In this document: piece by piece, positions 26,525-34,803 of the stretch
Numbering within the stretch: the first letter of the stretch is position 1
How the letters are laid out: each line of letters starts with the position of its first letter
Origin: CAZGUX01 sp964529305
GTDB taxonomy: Bacteria > Acidobacteriota > Terriglobia > Bryobacterales > Bryobacteraceae
Assembly (NCBI GenBank): GCA_964529305.1
Contig: CAZGUX010000197.1
Location: forward strand, 44,222 to 108,221
DNA length: 64,000 nucleotides
Direction: 5' to 3'
Notes under the pieces: generated by a model
Databases searched by the model: none
Told to the model about the DNA's origin: nothing
What the model saw: the letters and a program-made list of their open reading frames with translations, nothing else
Translations under genes and position numbers: made by a program

Positions 26525-28285
26525 TCAATTCTCCGTTCGCGGCGGGGCCGCCGTACCCACGGTGACCATCAGGGGAATCTGCTGTGTCGCCAGCCCGCGA
26601 ATCAGCCGGCCGTTCGACGAAGCGGTCACCGCAATCCTCACCATCACCGGTTGGTCCAGCGGATGCGCTCCTTCGGCGGCGCTTAACAGCACATTGATCA
26701 ACAGGCGCCTGGGCCGGTACCGTTCCCGATGGACGTTGATGAAGCCTTCCCACCGGCCTTCGAACACTTCGCCATCCACCATGTAGATCCCTTTTCTCGG
26801 TTTCACGGCCGCCGGCGATGCGGTCACTCCAGGCGGCAGGTTTTCCATCTCCAGCGCCACCGCGCCGTCGAAGCCTTCTTCCAGTTCGGCCACCACCGGG
26901 AGTTCGATGGCCTCGCCCGGCGCCAGGTTCAACCGGTCGAGCGTCCGATCCATGAACCCCAGGCCGAGCAGGCGAATCGTCGCGCGCCCCACATGCGGCA
27001 CCGGCTCCCGAACCAGGAGCCGATAGCGGAACTTCGGCGATCCGTTGCGCGACGTCAGGTCGCGAATCGACACGTACTGCGGACCGCCCTGCTCGAACCG
27101 GTACGAGGTCTTGGGCTCCATCAGCTTCACCCAATCGTCACCGTCGCCATCCACGCGGCGATAGATGTTCTCGACCAGCGTCGCGCCGGAGGCATCGGTC
27201 ACCGTCAGCCGCGGATTGAAGTACGGCGGCGGCGTCTCGGGCGTCTCGAGCTCAAACACCAGGGTCTGGCCCTTTGCGACATCGATGCGGAACCAGTCGG
27301 CGTCACCCGGTGTCGCGATGTTCCCCTCGATCAATGCCGGCGGGCGCAGCGCCACGGCGGCCTCGGCGGTGTTGTTGGGTTCCTTTTCGGCGACGCGCGC
27401 CGCGGGCGGGGCGGCTTCCAGGCCGTTGCGCTTTCGCAGACGCGACGCCCACTCCGGGTCCAGCCGCCGGAGAAACGTCGACTGCCGGAGGTCATGAGGA
27501 TCCGGATGCGCCAGAACGCGCGGAATCCAGGAATCCGGGCCCTCGGAAGACATCCGAAGCTGAAAGACAAAATGAGGTCCGCCGCCGCCGTCGAGAGCGC
27601 TCACCTCAATCAGGTACCGGCCGGTGGCCGGCAACCGGCAGACATATCGCGTCAATCGATGCTGAACCAACGACAATCGGGGAAACTCGAAGTTCCTCGT
27701 TTCGTTTTCGCACAGCAGCAGGGGGTGATGGTTCGGATCGAGCCAACTGCCCTCGGCTTTGTACACCGTCAGGACGGGCGAGCCGAAGGGCCCGGGATCG
27801 GCTTCTACCAGCCCGTTTCCCGTAATCACTTCCAGGCGCCAGAACTCGCCCTGCCGTCCTTCCATCGGGTACCGGCGTGTCGCCCCAGGCTCCGGTAGGC
27901 GCCCGTTGATCGAAACCGGAAGAGATCCGGGTTTCTCCGTCTCGCCGTTGATCGCGAGCTCGGCGCCGATCCGGAACCCGACCGCACCCGACACCCCTCG
28001 TGGCGTGACCAGGCGGAGCGTGTGGAATCCGGCATCGGCCTCACCGGCGATGCGCACCCGCAGCTTCACCTCTTTTGACTGAGTGTGAGCGATTTCCCCC
28101 GTGACTGAAGGGCAATCGAACCAGGCTCGAGTCGCGCCTTCCAGGTGATCGCCCAGAACGGTGACCTCGACCGTTTGACCGCGTGCGGCGCCCATCGGAA
28201 ACACCGACCGGATCTCCGGTGCGCGGGCTCCCGCCATGAGCGGCAAAACGGCCCAGGCCAGCAAGGCTCGACTCACACGGCGCAC
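26525..28285 (-). CDS. Secreted multi-domain protein with pre-peptidase-like domains
   Basis: A 586-residue exported protein starting at a GTG (signal MRRVSRALLAWAVLPLMAGARA). Residues 25-105 form an IPT/Ig-like domain (IRSVFPMGAARGQTVEVTVLG). Two pre-peptidase-C-like beta domains follow: the second has EKEPNNTAEAAVAL and GDADWFRIDVAKGQTLVFE, the exact PPC hallmark. No protease domain is attached. It is the first gene of the three-gene DUF1549/DUF1501 operon and probably binds carbohydrate or partner proteins at the surface. Confidence 0.82.
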   Translation of the reverse strand: MRRVSRALLAWAVLPLMAGARAPEIRSVFPMGAARGQTVEVTVLGDHLEGATRAWFDCPSVTGEIAHTQSKEVKLRVRIAGEADAGFHTLRLVTPRGVSGAVGFRIGAELAINGETEKPGSLPVSINGRLPEPGATRRYPMEGRQGEFWRLEVITGNGLVEADPGPFGSPVLTVYKAEGSWLDPNHHPLLLCENETRNFEFPRLSLVQHRLTRYVCRLPATGRYLIEVSALDGGGGPHFVFQLRMSSEGPDSWIPRVLAHPDPHDLRQSTFLRRLDPEWASRLRKRNGLEAAPPAARVAEKEPNNTAEAAVALRPPALIEGNIATPGDADWFRIDVAKGQTLVFELETPETPPPYFNPRLTVTDASGATLVENIYRRVDGDGDDWVKLMEPKTSYRFEQGGPQYVSIRDLTSRNGSPKFRYRLLVREPVPHVGRATIRLLGLGFMDRTLDRLNLAPGEAIELPVVAELEEGFDGAVALEMENLPPGVTASPAAVKPRKGIYMVDGEVFEGRWEGFINVHRERYRPRRLLINVLLSAAEGAHPLDQPVMVRIAVTASSNGRLIRGLATQQIPLMVTVGTAAPPRTEN

Positions 28286-28312
28286 ACGGGTCAGTCTATC
28301 ATCGCCCCGTCA

Positions 28313-28346
28313 CGTGGCGCCGGTCTCCGACCGTCTCCGACCGGCG
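28313..28346. repeat. Rearranged copy of the GGTCTCCGACC repeat
   Basis: GGCGCCGGTCTCCGACC is followed at once by GTCTCCGACCGGCGTG, so the GTCTCCGACCG core occurs twice in direct orientation, flanked by inverted GGCGCC/GGCG ends. Compare the clean palindrome at 12518-12546. Confidence 0.6.
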
Positions 28347-28382
28347 TGATCGAAGCACCGCAGCGGTTTCGGCTGACTCTTG

Positions 28383-30410
28383 TCAGAACCTGAACCGCGA
28401 GACCAGAGCTTGCAACTCCGCCGCCATCCGGCTGAGCGACTCGGCCGCCGTCCGCGTATCGCCGGCCCCTCTCGTGGTGTGTTGCGCGGCCACGGCCACC
28501 CCGCCGATGTTCTTCGTGATGTCGCCCGTCCCCTTGGCCGCCTCGCCCACACTCCGCCCGATCCGATTGGTCGTCACCGCCTGGTCTTCCACGGCCGAGG
28601 CGATATGCGTGGAAATGTCGTTGATTTGCCCGATCATGCCGCTGATCCCGGCGATGGCCTGGATGGCGCCGGTCGTGTCGTGTTGAATCGCCTCGATCTT
28701 CGGGCCGATTTCTTCGGTCGCCTGGGCGGTCCCTTTGGCGAGCTCTTTCACTTCGTTCGCCACTACCGCGAAGCCCCGGCCCGCCTCACCGGCCCTCGCT
28801 GCTTCGATCGTGGCATTCAGCGCCAGAAGGTTGGTCTGGCGGGCGATCTGCGTGATGACCTTGACCACCTTGCCGATCTCGACGCTCGATTTTCCGAGCT
28901 TCGCAATGCTGCCGGTGGTGGATTCGGCCGCTCCCACGGCGGCTTTGGCCGCTCTTGCGGCGTCGTGGGCGCTTCGGGAAATCTCGTGGATCGAGGTCTG
29001 AATCTGCTCGCTGCCGGTGGCCACCAGGTTCACGTTCCTGGACACCTGCTCGCTGGCCGCCGACACCGCGCTGGCCTGCACGGCCGTCTCTTCCGCGTTC
29101 GCGGCCATCTGGCTGCTCACCGCGGTCAACTCTTCCGACGACGACGCCAACGTCGACGTGTGCTGGCCAATCCGGCCCAGCGTCGACTGGAGCATTTCCA
29201 TCGCCCGGTTCAGGTTGGTTTTGATCAGCTCGTAGTCGCCCTGGTAGCCGCCCTTCACCCGGCCGGTCAAATCGCCCTGGGCCAGACCATGCAGCACCCC
29301 GGAACTTTCCTCGATCGGGGCGATCACCGCGTCGAGCAACTGATTGATGCCGTCCAGCATCTTTCCGTTGGCCCCGGCGTACTTGGACGAGTCGGCGCGG
29401 ACCTTCAACCTTCCCTCGAGAGCCGCCCCGATCAGCATCCGGAGGTCTGCGTTCCGCATGTGGACCACATCGATCAACCGGTTGAGGGCGCTCTTCATCT
29501 CATCGAAGGCGCCGTTGCGCTCGTCGGTGATCTTGTCCGGGACATCCCCCATCGAGATCCGTTCGACATACTCGGTCGCTTCCTTCATGGGGCCTACCAC
29601 CGCGTCCAGCATCCGGTGCAACCCGGTCAGGAGCTTTCCGTTGTATCCAATGTATTTTGTGATGTCCGCGCGAACGTCCAGCCTACCCTCGAGTGACGCC
29701 TCGATCAGCATCTGGATATGGGCGTTGCGCAGATTCACGAGGTCGATCAGGGCATTCTCGGCGTCTTTGAGACGGCCGTACTCGCCCCGGTAGTCTTCCG
29801 TGATTCTGCCGGGAAGGTCGCCCAAGGAAATCCGCCGCGCGTACTCGGTGGCCACATCCAGCTTGACCACCAACGTCTCCAGCATCGCGTTGACGCGTTC
29901 CATCATCTCGCGGTACCGGCCCTGGTACCTCTCAGTGGAGGCGCGCTCGCGCAGGCGGCCTTCCCGCATCGCCTCGACGATGCCGCCCAGGTCGGTCAGG
30001 AACTGCATCTCCTCGGCGGCGTCGTGGATGATCTCGACACATCCAATCACGTTGTGGTGGTTGTCGAATCGCGGCGCCGCCGTGATCCGCACCGCCCTGG
30101 GTTTCCCTTGAACCATCGCTAGCGCTTCGCCGGTCACCGTCGACGCGGTCTCCATCGCGCGCGCAGCCGCGCAGGTCCCCCGGCGGCACTCCGGGTTATC
30201 GAACAGGTCCCAGAATTTCGCTCCCACGCAACGTTCCCAGGGCTTGCCCGCCACCCGGGCCGCGACCTCATTCAAAAAAAGGATCGTGTGGTTCCGATCC
30301 ATCACCACCGCGGGTTGCGGCAGCAGGCGGAAACAAGCCGCCACTTCTTCGTTTGTGAAATCCTGTCCTTCCGGGTTCTCCATCAACTCTTTCCTCTCCG
30401 CGGAACTCAT
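28383..30410 (-). CDS. Soluble methyl-accepting chemotaxis protein with PAS and several HAMP-like repeats
   Basis: A 675-residue chemoreceptor without a membrane helix. A PAS domain covers about 25-140 (LPQPAVVMDRNHTILFLNEV; ECRRGTC carries a Cys pair). Three or four HAMP-like units follow, each with a phrase such as EYARRISLGDLPGRITEDY, EYVERISMGDVPDKITDE and HGLAQGDLTGRVKGGYQGDY. The C-terminal signalling coiled coil has the hairpin tip ITQIARQTNLLALNATIEAA, where CheA and CheW dock. No CheR pentapeptide tether is present at the end (VSRFRF). Likely a cytoplasmic sensor of a small ligand or redox state. Confidence 0.92.
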   Translation of the reverse strand: MSSAERKELMENPEGQDFTNEEVAACFRLLPQPAVVMDRNHTILFLNEVAARVAGKPWERCVGAKFWDLFDNPECRRGTCAAARAMETASTVTGEALAMVQGKPRAVRITAAPRFDNHHNVIGCVEIIHDAAEEMQFLTDLGGIVEAMREGRLRERASTERYQGRYREMMERVNAMLETLVVKLDVATEYARRISLGDLPGRITEDYRGEYGRLKDAENALIDLVNLRNAHIQMLIEASLEGRLDVRADITKYIGYNGKLLTGLHRMLDAVVGPMKEATEYVERISMGDVPDKITDERNGAFDEMKSALNRLIDVVHMRNADLRMLIGAALEGRLKVRADSSKYAGANGKMLDGINQLLDAVIAPIEESSGVLHGLAQGDLTGRVKGGYQGDYELIKTNLNRAMEMLQSTLGRIGQHTSTLASSSEELTAVSSQMAANAEETAVQASAVSAASEQVSRNVNLVATGSEQIQTSIHEISRSAHDAARAAKAAVGAAESTTGSIAKLGKSSVEIGKVVKVITQIARQTNLLALNATIEAARAGEAGRGFAVVANEVKELAKGTAQATEEIGPKIEAIQHDTTGAIQAIAGISGMIGQINDISTHIASAVEDQAVTTNRIGRSVGEAAKGTGDITKNIGGVAVAAQHTTRGAGDTRTAAESLSRMAAELQALVSRFRF

Positions 30411-30470
30411 CTCGATTCCCGCCGTTCGACGTCGCCCGTTTTTCGCACTCCGCCCCGTATTTTGCCGGTT

Positions 30471-31805
30471 TCAGAAACTGTACGTCCACATCGCGTAGGG
30501 ATAATCCATCGACCCTTTGCCGCATTCCCGGAGGTACGGACCGGCGAACAGATGCGCATATCCGATCCACAACTGGAGACGCTGGTTCATTTGCACGATC
30601 CAGCGCACATCGATTTCCCCGCCGACCCGGCTTTCGGCCGCGTCCGGATGCGAGGCAAAGACGGCGCCTGAAAACGTGTACAGCGCGTCCGCCCGTTCGG
30701 CCAGCCAGAACTGGTGATAGGCGACCTTGAGCTTGGTCTTCCGGTCGGGCTGCCATTCCACATTCGAGACCGGTTCGTGCAGATTCCTCCAGCCGAAATC
30801 TCCGGCGGTGCCGTAGATGCTGGTCGGGTAAAGAGAGTCGAAGCTTTGATAACGGCCGTCATGGGGCGCCGCGTCGCCGGTTGCCGAATTGTATTCGACG
30901 GCCAGCCGGACCGGACCACCCGGTGTGTCGAACCGGCGTCCGACTTCCCAATGCCCCGCCCAGGCGGCGGCGTCGTCCCGCGCCACCCGCCCTCGCTGAA
31001 GGGCGACTTCCACGTTGTAGTCGAGACCCAGGGGGATCTTGCCGGCGCTCCTCATCCCGTAGGTCCACAGGTCTACCGCCGACAGGTTCTTCTTCCAGAA
31101 GGCGTATCCATCGATTGTTACCGATTTGTTCAGAACATCGAACGAAGAATAGGCGCCAGAAAGCCGTTTATCTCGCTGGGGCCGGTCAAAGCGCTCGATC
31201 GGGATCACCACCGTCGAGCTGAAACCATCCAGGCGGACGCCCGGCCGGCGCACAGTTATGTGGAAGCCATCGTAATTCGGCCCGACGTTCCCCCAGTTGC
31301 TGGTGCTGACCAGCCGCATATCGCCGAAAATCAGGGGTTGCCGCCCCGCCCGCACTGTCCACGGGGCTTCGTTGCCACCAGCCCCCAATTCGACGTATCC
31401 CTGCCGCAAATCCAGGGAGTTCGCGACGGTACCGGGAACCGGCGAGCGATCGTAGCCAACCTCCCGCGAATCTTGAGCTTGGGTTACCAGCCTCATCCAC
31501 CGCGACACGGCGACGGTCGCGTTGAGTCGGACCCGGTGCAGATAGTAGGAGTTGTCCCGTCCCGGTATCCCGTTCAAACCGAGCCAGTTGTCGGACCGGC
31601 CGCGGATTTCGGCTCCCAGTTTCAGCCACGAGGGCCATTCGGGTACCGATTTCTTGAGATTGGCCCAAGGACTTTGGGACCGGGTCTGGTTATCGGCCCG
31701 TGCCGGAACGGGCTCCGGAACCGCCCCGGAAGGGCCCTCCTCAGCCGCTGGGATGGACCCGGCCGCCAGAAGCAGGATGATGAAAAGCAGTGCGGAGAAG
31801 CGCAT
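30471..31805 (-). CDS. Alginate-export-family outer-membrane porin
   Basis: A 444-residue beta-barrel protein with signal MRFSALLFIILLLAAGSIPAA. The pattern LGAEIRGRSDNWLGLNGIPGRDNSYYLHRVRLNATV...GRQPLIFGDMRLVS matches the alginate_exp (AlgE-like) family. The barrel ends in an aromatic C-terminus (MDYPYAMWTYSF). No alginate operon adjoins it, so it is probably a general anion or sugar porin. Its promoter must lie in the 384-base gap shared with the PEP-CTERM gene. Confidence 0.85.
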   Translation of the reverse strand: MRFSALLFIILLLAAGSIPAAEEGPSGAVPEPVPARADNQTRSQSPWANLKKSVPEWPSWLKLGAEIRGRSDNWLGLNGIPGRDNSYYLHRVRLNATVAVSRWMRLVTQAQDSREVGYDRSPVPGTVANSLDLRQGYVELGAGGNEAPWTVRAGRQPLIFGDMRLVSTSNWGNVGPNYDGFHITVRRPGVRLDGFSSTVVIPIERFDRPQRDKRLSGAYSSFDVLNKSVTIDGYAFWKKNLSAVDLWTYGMRSAGKIPLGLDYNVEVALQRGRVARDDAAAWAGHWEVGRRFDTPGGPVRLAVEYNSATGDAAPHDGRYQSFDSLYPTSIYGTAGDFGWRNLHEPVSNVEWQPDRKTKLKVAYHQFWLAERADALYTFSGAVFASHPDAAESRVGGEIDVRWIVQMNQRLQLWIGYAHLFAGPYLRECGKGSMDYPYAMWTYSF

Positions 31806-32061
31806 AAGCGGGGTTCTTTGCCCTCCTTATCGGGAAACCTCAGTAATTCGGGGAAGAATTCTGATCCGAACGCTGCTGCAACCGAACGATGGGTCGACAT
31901 CGGCGTGTGTCGCCCGTGTCCGCCGGATTCGCCCGGGCGCACGTTAACCCCGGGCGTTATTGGGGAGGCTTAAAAAGGCCCGGCTAAGGCTACTACCTGA
32001 TTAATGGAGAATCCACGGATCGGCCGCTGCGGATTGAAAGGACAATCAGGCCGCTCACGGC

Positions 32062-32079
32062 TTAAGGTTGTTACCTTAA
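32062..32079 (+). promoter_or_regulatory. Perfect inverted repeat upstream of the PEP-CTERM gene
   Basis: TTAAGGT-TGTT-ACCTTAA, a 7-base AT-rich inverted repeat about 110 bases before the start. Its size and AT-rich nature suit an operator, but no cognate regulator is known here. Confidence 0.45.
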
Positions 32080-32140
32080 TGGGTGCTTTTTTGATGGACA
32101 ACTGTCCCCGAGTTTTATAGACTGGGCGAGTCGGGCGACA

Positions 32141-32165
32141 CCTGTGGGGAATTTCTTCCCACAGG
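32141..32165 (+). promoter_or_regulatory. Leader hairpin just before the PEP-CTERM ribosome site
   Basis: CCTGTGGG and CCCACAGG pair perfectly over 8 bases around a 9-base loop. The hairpin ends a few bases before GAGGAGGAAG, the ribosome site of the gene at 32190. It may stabilise the message or control translation. Confidence 0.5.
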
Positions 32166-32189
32166 CTTCCTGAGGAGGAAGACAAACAA

Positions 32190-32822
32190 ATGGGTTCAAG
32201 GGTGCAAGTTTTCCTGGCAGCGGCTTTCCTGGCAGCGGCTCCAGTCTTCCCGGCGGTGATCGATTTTGACGATTTCACCACCACCGGCAGCTTTTTTGAC
32301 CTGGGAATCGCCAACACTTACGAAGGGTTCGTCTGGAGCAACAGCTTATTGTCGCCGGCGACCGGTCCGGAGGGATGGGGCGCCACGACCGTTTCAACTC
32401 CAGTTGTCGGTCCCGCGCCGACCGGCGGCAGCGGCAACGGCTACGCCTGGACTTGGGGCGGTCCTCAATCGTTGTTCATCCAGTTCGGGACCCCCACGAA
32501 TTTCAACAGCGTGCTTCTCGCAACGCTTTCGTCGTCATATGGCTCGAACGCGAGTACGGTCCAGTTGTTTGGATATAACGCCGCCAACACCCTGGTGGCG
32601 ACAGGTTCCATCCTGACCCTTACGGATGCATTCCAGCTCTACACGGCGAATTTCACCGGCATCAACACGGTCGAACTTCGATCCAACTCCGAATCCACTT
32701 GGTTTTCGATCGACGACATTACGATCAACGGCTCCGCCGTGCCTGAGCCCGGTTCTGCCCTACTGCTCGCTTTGGGTACGCTGGCCATCGCCGGACTGCG
32801 CCGATTTCGCGGCGGGCAGTAA
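32190..32822 (+). CDS. PEP-CTERM-sorted secreted protein
   Basis: A 210-residue protein with Sec signal (MGSRVQVFLAAAFLAAAPVFPA). A beta-sandwich body (IDFDDFTTTGSFFDLGIANTY...WFSIDDITINGS) follows, then the sorting tail VPEPGSALLLALGTLAIAGLRRFRG: PEP motif, membrane helix, and basic end. Exosortase (EpsH/XrtA) would cut at the PEP motif; none is in the window. The body resembles Ca-binding carbohydrate-contact domains of PEP-CTERM matrix proteins. It is likely a surface or biofilm-matrix protein. Confidence 0.88.
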   Translation: MGSRVQVFLAAAFLAAAPVFPAVIDFDDFTTTGSFFDLGIANTYEGFVWSNSLLSPATGPEGWGATTVSTPVVGPAPTGGSGNGYAWTWGGPQSLFIQFGTPTNFNSVLLATLSSSYGSNASTVQLFGYNAANTLVATGSILTLTDAFQLYTANFTGINTVELRSNSESTWFSIDDITINGSAVPEPGSALLLALGTLAIAGLRRFRGGQ

Positions 32823-32925
32823 TTTCGGGGAAGAACCCAGGCCGCCGGCGATGCTGTCGTAAGTCTTCACGAGACCCGGGAGCGGGCAGCAGTGTGCCTA
32901 TCCGCCGATCGGCCCAAAGTGGTCT

Positions 32926-33873
32926 ATGGTTGATGAGAGGAGGCTCCTCTTGTCGCTACGTCCCGTGAAACGGCTGAGTAAGGCCAAGCCGGCCATCGAA
33001 GGCGCCGGCGTCCACCTGCGCCGCGCGTTCGGTTTCGGAAATACCTCGGATTTCGATCCCTTTCTGCTGCTCGACGATTTCCGCAACGATGTACCCGACG
33101 AGTATCTCGCCGGATTCCCGTGGCATCCTCACCGCGGCATCGAGACCATTACCTATGTTCTTGCCGGAGCGGTGGAGCACGGCGACAGCATGGGGAACCA
33201 CGGCGTGATCGGAGCGGGCGACATCCAATGGATGACCGCGGGCAGAGGCATCATCCACCAGGAGATGCCCAAGGGCGATCCGGCCGGCAGGATGCACGGG
33301 TTTCAACTTTGGGCCAACCTGCCCTCCTCGCTCAAGATGACCGAGCCTCGCTATCAGGAGGTGAAGGCCGCCGAAATTCCCGAGATCCAGGATGACGATG
33401 GCACCCAGGTTCGCGTGGTGTGCGGAGCCTTTTGGGGCAAGACCGGTCCCATCGACGGGATCGCTGCCGATCCGACCTACCTGGATGTTTCGGTGCCACC
33501 CGGCCGGAGCAAGACTCTCCCGGTCGAGACCAGCCGCCACTCGTTCGCCTATGTGTTTTCCGGCAATGGCGAGTTCTGCAATGCCTCCGGGCCTCTCGCC
33601 GTCCCGACCGAATCGGTGAACTGGGCCGATACGACTCCGCCTTCCGAGGCGGACAATCGATCGCTGATTCTCTTCGACCGCGGCGACGAGGTCGCCGTCC
33701 ACGCCGGCGAAGACGGCATCCGTTTCCTCCTGGTCTCCGGCAAACCGCTCCAGGAACCCGTGGCCTGGTACGGCCCCATTGTCATGAACACCCAGGCACA
33801 ACTACAGCAGGCCTTTGAGGAATTGAGACAAGGGACGTTCCTGAAGCGGCAAGGGGACGGCCCAGGCAAATGA
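32926..33873 (+). CDS. Pirin-family protein
   Basis: A 315-residue bicupin. The N-terminal cupin carries HPHRGIETITYVLAGAVEHG and NHGVIGAGDIQWMTAGRGII, giving the metal-ligand histidines of bacterial pirins, and HQEMPK. The C-terminal cupin (SFAYVFSGNGEFCN...) lacks most ligands, as usual. Bacterial pirins such as YhhW have quercetin 2,3-dioxygenase activity. An alternative start a few codons inside (MV/LSLRPVKRLSK) is possible. It stands alone. Confidence 0.9.
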   Translation: MVDERRLLLSLRPVKRLSKAKPAIEGAGVHLRRAFGFGNTSDFDPFLLLDDFRNDVPDEYLAGFPWHPHRGIETITYVLAGAVEHGDSMGNHGVIGAGDIQWMTAGRGIIHQEMPKGDPAGRMHGFQLWANLPSSLKMTEPRYQEVKAAEIPEIQDDDGTQVRVVCGAFWGKTGPIDGIAADPTYLDVSVPPGRSKTLPVETSRHSFAYVFSGNGEFCNASGPLAVPTESVNWADTTPPSEADNRSLILFDRGDEVAVHAGEDGIRFLLVSGKPLQEPVAWYGPIVMNTQAQLQQAFEELRQGTFLKRQGDGPGK

Positions 33874-33959
33874 TCGTCGGAGAGGACACGCGCGGCGCCG
33901 GCGAACCGATGGGCGCTGCGACGTTTCCGGCCCATCCGGAACGTGATTAACCCCGGGGA

Positions 33960-34169
33960 CTATCCCTGGGTTCCGCCTCCCGTCTCGCGGCGGGCCTTGA
34001 CCCGATCCAGCAACATCTGGCGTTCCTGCGCATTGGCCGCCAGCGACGCGGCCCGCTCAAACTCGTCGAGAGCCTCCGCGTACCGCCCGAGTTTGAAGAG
34101 CGGGTCGCCCCGCAGGCTGGGTGGCCGATGGTAACTCCGAAGCGCAGGATCGGCCGACAGCGCGCCCTC
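33960..34169 (-). pseudogene. C-terminal fragment of a DUF6596-type sigma factor
   Basis: The minus strand reads about 69 codons (to the stop at 33960-33962) with LSADPALRSYHRPPSLRGDP, then LGRYAEALDEFERAASLAAN and ERQMLLDRVKA. This matches the C-terminal helical repeat of large ECF sigma factors of the DUF6596 kind (L..LGR..EA..E..RAA.L..N..ER..L). A stop codon (34170-34172) sits directly before it and sigma regions 2 and 4 are absent. It is a decayed remnant, and it leaves the 468-base gap otherwise empty. Confidence 0.6.
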
Positions 34170-34341
34170 CTACGCTCTGTATCTCGATTGAGAATTCTTA
34201 AAATCGACACGCCGCAAGGAAAAAAGACGACGGCCCGGGCATCACGCCAAACCGGCGCCGGCCGAAAGCCGGAGAATACATTCCGGAACGCCGAGGAATG
34301 GTAGACTGATCGGTCGTCAATTCATTCGGAGGAGACCCGGC

Positions 34342-34803
34342 ATGAACGGAAAGCTGTACGTTGCTTTGGCGCTTGCCGCATGGCTGTTTGCGCAAACCAC
34401 TGGCACGATCACCGGGACCGTTCACGATATCTCCGGGGCGGTGATTCCTGGGGCGACGATCACCGCCAGTCACTCCCGTACCACTCAGATTCGCTCGGTG
34501 ACGCCGGATTCCGCGGGTCGATATGTTGTGCCCCTGTTGCCTCTTGGCGAGTATCGCGTCCGTGTCGAGAAGGAAGGGTTCGCTCCATTCGTCCAGCAGG
34601 GAATTACGTTACAGGCCAATTCCAAGGGCGCCGTGGCCGAGCCGTCTTTCGCTCCGCTACTTCTACCCGAAGGCGGAGGACATTCCGACGATGCCGCCGG
34701 CACCACGTTTGGCGTGATCAGGAGCGAGAGGGTCCGCGCATCGTTCAGGTTGCCCTGCGGCTTGTGTTTTGGAGGTCTTCACCACCAAGGGAGAAGGTTA
34801 TGA
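34342..34803 (+). pseudogene. Truncated Oar-type TonB-dependent receptor (N-terminal fragment)
   Basis: A signal peptide (MNGKLYVALALAAWLFAQ) leads into a carboxypeptidase-like regulatory domain: TGTITGTVHDISGAVIPGAT, TPDSAGRYVVPLLPLGEYRV, RVEKEGFAPFVQQGITLQ. Full-length acidobacterial relatives continue for about 1000 residues with a plug and a barrel. Here, after about residue 95, the sequence becomes anomalous, keeping only traces (GTTFGVIRSERVR resembles the usual plug start). It ends by overlapping the next gene at ATGA. Either a relic of a deleted receptor or a very short secreted protein; the former is more likely. Confidence 0.6.

Larger units (their letters stand above)
31806..32189. 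other. Divergent intergenic region with hairpins
   Basis: No gene is seen between the porin (minus) and PEP-CTERM gene (plus). The region holds at least two hairpins (listed separately) and presumably both promoters. No convincing sigma-54 or sigma-70 hexamers could be fixed by eye. Confidence 0.5.

Noticed and set aside
22457..26565. Long plus-strand frames opposite the DUF1501 and DUF1549/DUF1553 genes
   Set aside because: Shadows; the minus-strand genes are clear and form an operon.
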